Below the pieces are notes generated by a model. It did no database searches. It was not told the origin of the DNA and worked only from the letters and a program-made list of their open reading frames with translations. Shown here piece after piece: positions 58,925 through 64,000 of a DNA stretch of 64,000 bases. Position 1 is the stretch's first letter, and each line of letters begins with the position of its first letter. The DNA comes from Physella acuta (Eukaryota > Mollusca > Gastropoda > Physidae). The DNA is taken from positions 1-64,000 of the forward strand of contig NW_026732990.1 of the NCBI RefSeq assembly GCF_028476545.1, given 5' to 3'. A program made the position numbers and the translations under genes.

Positions 58925-60130
58925 ATCTATACCACACATATAACCTTTACAGCCTATACCACATCTACCCACTCTCCCCCCTCCACTTCGACTTTGCTAC
59001 TTTCGCCCACACCAAACTCCGACCTTTAATACTACACGTTATTTTTTTCCCTCCTCGTCATCCTGGTAATAATTGGTTTCCTTCGGTTTATTCCTACCTC
59101 GCCGAGCTCCCAATTGGCCGTCGCTACTGTCTGTAGAGTCTATTAGCCAGGCACCCTACAATGTTCCAGCGAGCATCTTTTTATTGGGAGCCTGGCACGG
59201 CACCAATCGATACCGTCAAATATCCAACTGTCGCAACTGATTCAAAGATAAACCTATTTATGTTATAGCGTAGGTTGAGACAGTTTTTGCTTTTTAAAAA
59301 AAACGTATTTTCCGACTCGTGATTCAAAGTTCACCTTTGAACTAATGGCGACAATTTTTTATTTCTTTTAAAGAAACAAAACAAAACTTCAACGGAAGCT
59401 CATAACAAGTTACCGTTTTTTTGCCTTTGTTCGATGTGATTAAGATTAACAGCCCAACCTTTGGATAACCTTTAACCTTTTAAAGGCGTAACGGAATTCG
59501 CGGCGAAAATCCTAATACAATGAATAGGTTATGTTCGACAGAAGCGGGTAATGACGGACAAAAACAGGAACGCTGTGTCTTGCTATTTTTAGATCATTTC
59601 CATGGATTAGTAATCTGTTGCTGTAAATAGAAATTAATTCCGGGACATAAAGAAATAAAACAACATTAGAAAGTATTCTGGGGGGGATTATTGAGTTTTA
59701 CCGTATATAAAACGTCGATCACGCCTGTTTGGGATAAAGATTAACAGACTTACGTCGCTTATCCGAAAGATAAGCAGAAAATACTACGTAATATTCTTAT
59801 GTTATTGTGTATGTCTATTTATTTACGACTTAAACTGAGCTTTAATAAACAATTCACATTCTATTCGAGGCTTGCTATTTGCTTGAATTTGTTTTTAAAA
59901 TGCTTTCAATTGTCTCATAAACCCTCGTTTAGAACTAACATTACCCCTTTATATCGCCCAGTCTTAAAAATCCAGGAAAAATGACGTTGTTTGACTCAAA
60001 ATTCCTAATAATTGAGATGATCAAAATGGAAGCTGTTACAATAGGTTGTCTTTTAGAGGCGGAAATTAATTTCATTATCTTCTTTATTCTTATTGTAATA
60101 TTGAAAAGAATTTCTTTAACATAATTAATA
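58925..60130. other. GPCR intron 2, unique part
   Basis: Searched by eye for a TM2 exon (N-L-S-x-x-D-L type) with no success. CT-rich at 58970-59060, otherwise AT-rich. Confidence 0.45.
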
Positions 60131-60137
60131 ATGACAT

Positions 60138-60360
60138 GTTATACGCCTCATGGCAAAGTGACTCCGACTTCAATCTGCTTTTCGATCTGAATACGCTTCG
60201 GTAGCTTTTGTCTACCCAAGAGCAATCTGCAGCATTATGGAGTTTTCTTGCCCAGATGGGTTGAACTCTAATAAGTTTTATAAGTCTCATCTGCCCGGGG
60301 TTCCGAACTGAAGACTTCTGGAGTTAGCAATCATACTCTATCTCACACGACAACGCTGTC
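60138..60360 (-). mobile_element. SINE2 copy in GPCR intron 2, lacking the 3' stem
   Basis: Contains TGACTCCGACTTCAATCTGC, ACCCAAGAGCAATCTGC, CTCATCTGCCCGGGGTTC and the degraded head. It is more diverged than the other copies. Confidence 0.65.
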
Positions 60361-60451
60361 TCTTATTCTTCTTTTGATAAGGTCTGTTTTATTCATTGTA
60401 TAATTACAGCGATTCTTCTTCTCCGTTCTTAACTGTAATGTTTGCATGGAT

Positions 60452-60617
60452 GTCAACTTGTTATGCCGAGATACCCTAACTTTCCGCAACGTAAGTCAGG
60501 TACCCATCAGAGCTGAGTGGACTCAGTGACGTCCTACAGTCACAAGTCCAAACCGAGATCTGAACTCGAGAGCTTCCGACTAGTAGCCAAACGCTCTACC
60601 ATTCGATCACGCCGTCA
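60452..60617 (-). mobile_element. SINE1 copy in GPCR intron 2
   Basis: Body and head (GGTACCCATCAGAGCTGAG to CTCTACCATTCGATCACGCC) are kept, but the 3' third on the left is missing. Confidence 0.75.
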
Positions 60618-61599
60618 CAGTTATTTGAAAGCCATCTAATGTTTGTTAACTACATATCGATATAACTCGATATTTGTACATACACAATCGGGCTTGTAAG
60701 TCTACGGTCTCGAAATCTACTAGCTGGCAAGTACGAGAACGAGAAGTTGTGACCTACTTACAAGCCCTATTGACGAACATTTGACTGGTCTAACCACGAA
60801 CAAATGCCTCTGACACTGTTGCGGGTCTTTACAATTTTAAAAGACTTTAAAAAATTCAACTGACAAATTTGACGGAACAAATATGACATTTTCTCTGATC
60901 GCAAAACTTTGCTGAGTGATTTTTTTTTTAAAATCTGGATTTTAGTGTTCGTGCAATTAAAACCACAATGACATGACACAAAGGCTTTCAAATAAAACCA
61001 AACATTTGTTGAGCGACAAAAACATCGCGAATTTAGTCAAAGTCGGATTCAACAATCAATCATCTGTCATTGTTTCAGTCATTTTAAACAGCCAACCTAT
61101 CACAGCCGACTTTAAAGTTACAACATTAATTAAAGTAACGTTCTCATTATACTCGAAATAAGTATTAATTGTAGGCTTTGTTTTAATAGGATTAGGTTCC
61201 TTTAAGAACGGAACTAGGGCATTTTTAAGTATCGTACTCATATTTTTAGTATCGTCGTGTTGGTATGTTTTATAGCGTAGGTTAGGTTCGATTCTAAGAT
61301 TTTATAGCGTATATTTTAAATTGTGATATTATTTGTATTACGTTTTAGCGAGAATTGGTCTTATGATATGGAAACTATACTAAAATAGTATGAATGCTAT
61401 TAACCATATCGAATTCTTAACAGTATCGATATTTATATATTTGATCTTGTTGCTATTTTTAGTAGACTCGTTTTTAAGCCTCCAATTCGAAAATTTAATC
61501 TGGCTAGATATTACTGCTCTAGACTGTTATCATTTCATCAAATAGGAGACTCCACAGGAAATTGTTATCAAAGAAATGGTTAATATCCATCGGAGATTG

Positions 61600-62390
61600 G
61601 TGGTATAGAAAAGGCTAGAGTATAATGATGAAGTTAGCACTTGATGTTGGTATTACAGAAACAGTTAGCGTTGTAGCATGACGTATCTAGGACAGGAAAT
61701 TGATGTTACATAAACAGATAGCTTAGCATCATGACGTAACTGGCATTGGAGATTGATGTTACATAAACAGATAGCTTAGCATCATGACGTAACTGGCACA
61801 GGAAATGGATATTACAGAAACAGTTAGCGTTGTATCATGACGTAACTGGGACAGGAAATTGATGTTACATAAACAGATAGCTTAGCATCATGACGTAACT
61901 GGCACTGGAGATTGATGTTACAGAAACAGTGTTACATCAAGACGTAATTAGCACAGAGGGTTGATATTATAGAAACGGCTAGCGAATCATCAAGTCATAA
62001 TTAGCACAGATGGTTAATGTTATAGAAAAGCCTAGCCTAGCATCAAGACCTAATCAGCACATGAGATTGATGTTGTAGAAACAGCTAGCGAGTGATCAAG
62101 GTGATACAGAAACGGCTAGAGTAAAATTAATATGTAGTTTTGCACAAGAGGTTGATATTACAGAAACAGCTAGCTTAGCATCAAGACGTAACTAACACAG
62201 AAGATTAATGTTACAGAAACAGCGAGCAAAATATCAAGAAGTAATTAGCAGATTGATGTTATAGAAACGGCTAGCTTAGCATCAAGGTGTAACAGAAACG
62301 GCTAGAGTAAAATCATGACGAAGTTAGTACAGGAAATTGATGTTACTGAAATGGCTAGTTTAGCATCAAGACGTAACATCCATAGGCGAT
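61600..62390 (+). repeat. ~53-bp degenerate tandem repeat, ~14 units
   Basis: Words GATGTTACAGAAACAG, CTAGCTTAGCATCA and GACGTAACT recur in order. Two units near 61690-61910 are nearly identical and the rest are diverged and of uneven length. In GPCR intron 2. Confidence 0.85.
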
Positions 62391-62399
62391 CGCGTCTAC

Positions 62400-63360
62400 A
62401 TAGGATCTAAAACGAACCACAACAGTAACTGGACTTCTCTTGAGTAAAGCCAGCACATCTCGCGAAGTCTCTGCATACAAGCAGACAATAGACAACAATT
62501 TAATTCAAACACTTGGCTGGCATCAATTGCATTAATTTAAATTGTGTGCTTTGTTGTAAAAAAAATGGCGGGCTAACTATGATGTGGAATGTGCAGCATA
62601 GAGTGTGTTGGTGGTGGTGGTGGTGGGGGGAGGGGGCGGATAGTTGTGGGCAGATAGTGACAAACATACAAACATACACATATATATTTAAAACCTAAAC
62701 GATTCTAAGATTTAATTTTTATTAAATCTTCGAATAAGGCGACTAAAATTTAAAAAAAAAAAGAAAAGAAAAAAGAAAAACGTTATTATAATACAATATA
62801 ACAAAACACATTTCGTTTCTGCTAATGTGGGTAAGGTTTAGTGAAAGGACTAAGGCAAAAGTTAGTACAGCTGAATGAGTACCTGCAGTACATAGGCTTG
62901 GTATCGCACGTTGAGATAACGCTCTGTGGTTTAAGTTTCGATCTGAAGGCGATTCAACCCTACATAACCCAGTAGAGTACACTTACTTCTTTTCTTTTAC
63001 CATAGACATGCTGTAGAACTAAAAGATAATTTAGCATAAAAATTGATTTAATTAATTTAAAAAAATCTAAAAATTGATTATTTCAAACCTATTCATTTTT
63101 TTAACAAGTCTAAACGTAATCTAATGTACAGGGAGGCTTTGAATCGATGATGGTTTTCATTTATTCATGGGTTGCGGTTTTATAGTGAAGACTCTATGCG
63201 TGGGTCGACTGGGAATTCCCGTTAATTAGCCGGGGAAATCCGATTACAATAGGCATTAGACGCATTAGGAGTTTGCTAGATGTGAAATACATGTTACTTA
63301 ATGGTTTATTTATATTCTCGTTAATATAAGTGAAAAGTAGAGAATGACTTACTTGACTTG
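62400..63360. other. GPCR intron 2, unique part
   Basis: A (GGT)n-like G-rich patch lies at 62607-62640 and an A-run at 62752; no exon seen. Confidence 0.4.
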
Positions 63361-63364
63361 ACTT

Positions 63365-63475
63365 AATCCTCTTTACTCTTTGAGGAGCATAGGACATCAT
63401 CCATAACCTTCCATTTAGTCAGGTCCTGGGTGTTAATTTTGCAACCTCTCAAGACATCTGATAACTAGAAAAATC
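63365..63475 (-). mobile_element. 3' end of a 5'-truncated non-LTR (LINE) element
   Basis: On the - strand a short open frame reads T-K-W-K-V-M-D-D-V-L-C-S-S-K-S-K-E-D and then TAA, followed directly by a GTCAAGTCAAGTAAG tail. A C-terminus of the W-[KR]-x-[ML]-V/D-D-V-L-C-S-S type with a short simple-repeat tail is what I would expect at the end of a LINE ORF2. Only about 30 codons are open; upstream the frame stops. No RT motif is present. Confidence 0.35.
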
Positions 63476-63740
63476 ATAATTACTGTTAATGAAAATATGT
63501 TTTATTTGATTTATTTTCATTATCACCTGTTTGGGTATTATTCTACTTTTTTTTCTCGAAAAATTTTGAAACTTATTTCATGTGTTGTTTTTAGTTTAGC
63601 CGGCCCGCGAACGAATTCGCTTAATAAGAGTGTGTATGTATCCACATACATAGCTTGTTTTCGGTGCTTTGTAAAAGGCCATTTTAATTGTATGCAAGTG
63701 GTCGCCTTGTATTTCAACACACCGTGTGCTGACTCTCTTA

Positions 63741-63865
63741 CAGAGTTTCGTCCAGGCATCTCTTCAGTGTCCGCATCCCCCCGAAAAAAAGTCTACCGCC
63801 CCCCCCCCCCCCCCTCCGAAAATTTCAAATGCCCCACTGGAGAAAAAAGTCTGGAAGAAACACTG
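63741..63865 (-). mobile_element. MITE family B copy B8, internally shortened
   Basis: CAGAGTTTCGTCCAGG to GGAAGAAACACTG with a perfect CTCTCTTA duplication (63733-63740, 63866-63873). The AT-rich core is missing, so it is a 125-bp deletion form. Confidence 0.87.
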
Positions 63866-63936
63866 CTCTCTTAGCTTTGTAATCGTGACTTTTGTACATA
63901 TATCCAGCTGAAAAGTAATATTTAATTAGTTAATTG

Positions 63937-63984
63937 TGTTGGAGGGCCTTCCAACACTAAAATTAAGAACGAGGAAGAAGTGCA
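63937..63984 (+). mobile_element. SINE2 3' end only
   Basis: The stem GTGTTGGAGGG/CCTTCCAACAC and TAAGAACGAGGAAGAAG tail match the full copy at 17.5 kb; everything before is missing, so it is a severe 5' truncation. Confidence 0.7.
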
Positions 63985-64000
63985 TCTTTTTAAAACGTAA

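Noticed and set aside
59040-59230. TM2-TM3 exon of the receptor
   Set aside because: GC-richer, but no frame gives a membrane span with the N-x-x-x-x-D pattern and no acceptor/donor pair fits phase 0.

Overview
This is a 64-kb piece of an AT-rich animal nuclear genome. It has spliced exons, tRNA-derived SINEs, at least five kinds of 8-bp-duplicating hAT-type DNA transposon, and many mini- and microsatellites. There is no sign of bacterial, plastid or mitochondrial DNA. The TM1 exon of a CCHamide/GRP-type neuropeptide receptor points to a protostome. The repeat landscape suggests a mollusc, perhaps a gastropod, but that assignment is inference and is not proven by the sequence.

Gene content is very low. 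Two loci can be supported. (1) The 5' end of a class A GPCR gene on the + strand has two coding exons (54485-54649 and 57048-57162). They are joined by a phase-2 intron and give an N-terminus with glycosylation sites followed by TM1 with the G-N motif. The rest of the gene must lie beyond position 64000. (2) A processed retrocopy on the - strand (28087-28830) has an intact 82-codon ORF. It resembles the small single-pass mitochondrial family of Drosophila CG7630 (deltamethrin-resistance/COX7B-like). A perfect 14-bp target-site duplication, a poly(A) remnant and an AATAAA 12 nt before it show that it was retroposed. Two further GC-rich ORFs (46.4 and 49.4 kb, - strand) could be host exons, but I cannot name them.

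Layout: 0-2.6 kb is a 14-bp minisatellite split by a 1.33-kb hAT-like element. 2.6-13 kb is unique AT-rich DNA with one SINE, (TA)n and a 1.9-kb hAT-like element that itself carries a MITE. 13-23 kb is dominated by minisatellites (20, 27, 33 and 54 bp), GT-rich blocks and SINEs. 23-27 kb is a cluster of G-rich MITEs, one nested inside another element. 28-29 kb holds the retrocopy. 30-49 kb mixes MITEs, a hairpin-ended repeat, seven SINE copies and a decayed ~93-bp satellite. 51.2-52.1 kb is a ~35-copy 25-bp minisatellite. 54.2-64 kb is the GPCR locus, whose introns carry a 38-bp minisatellite, MITEs, SINEs and a (AGACT)n tract.

Most long open frames in the window are by-products of tandem repeats whose unit length is a multiple of three, or of (TA)n. 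I did not call them genes. I see no operon-like or defence-like gene system. What stands out is retrocopy formation, nested hAT elements with intact target duplications, a SINE variant carrying a second tRNA-like head inside its 3' stem, and a minisatellite that appears to have grown out of a splice-donor region.
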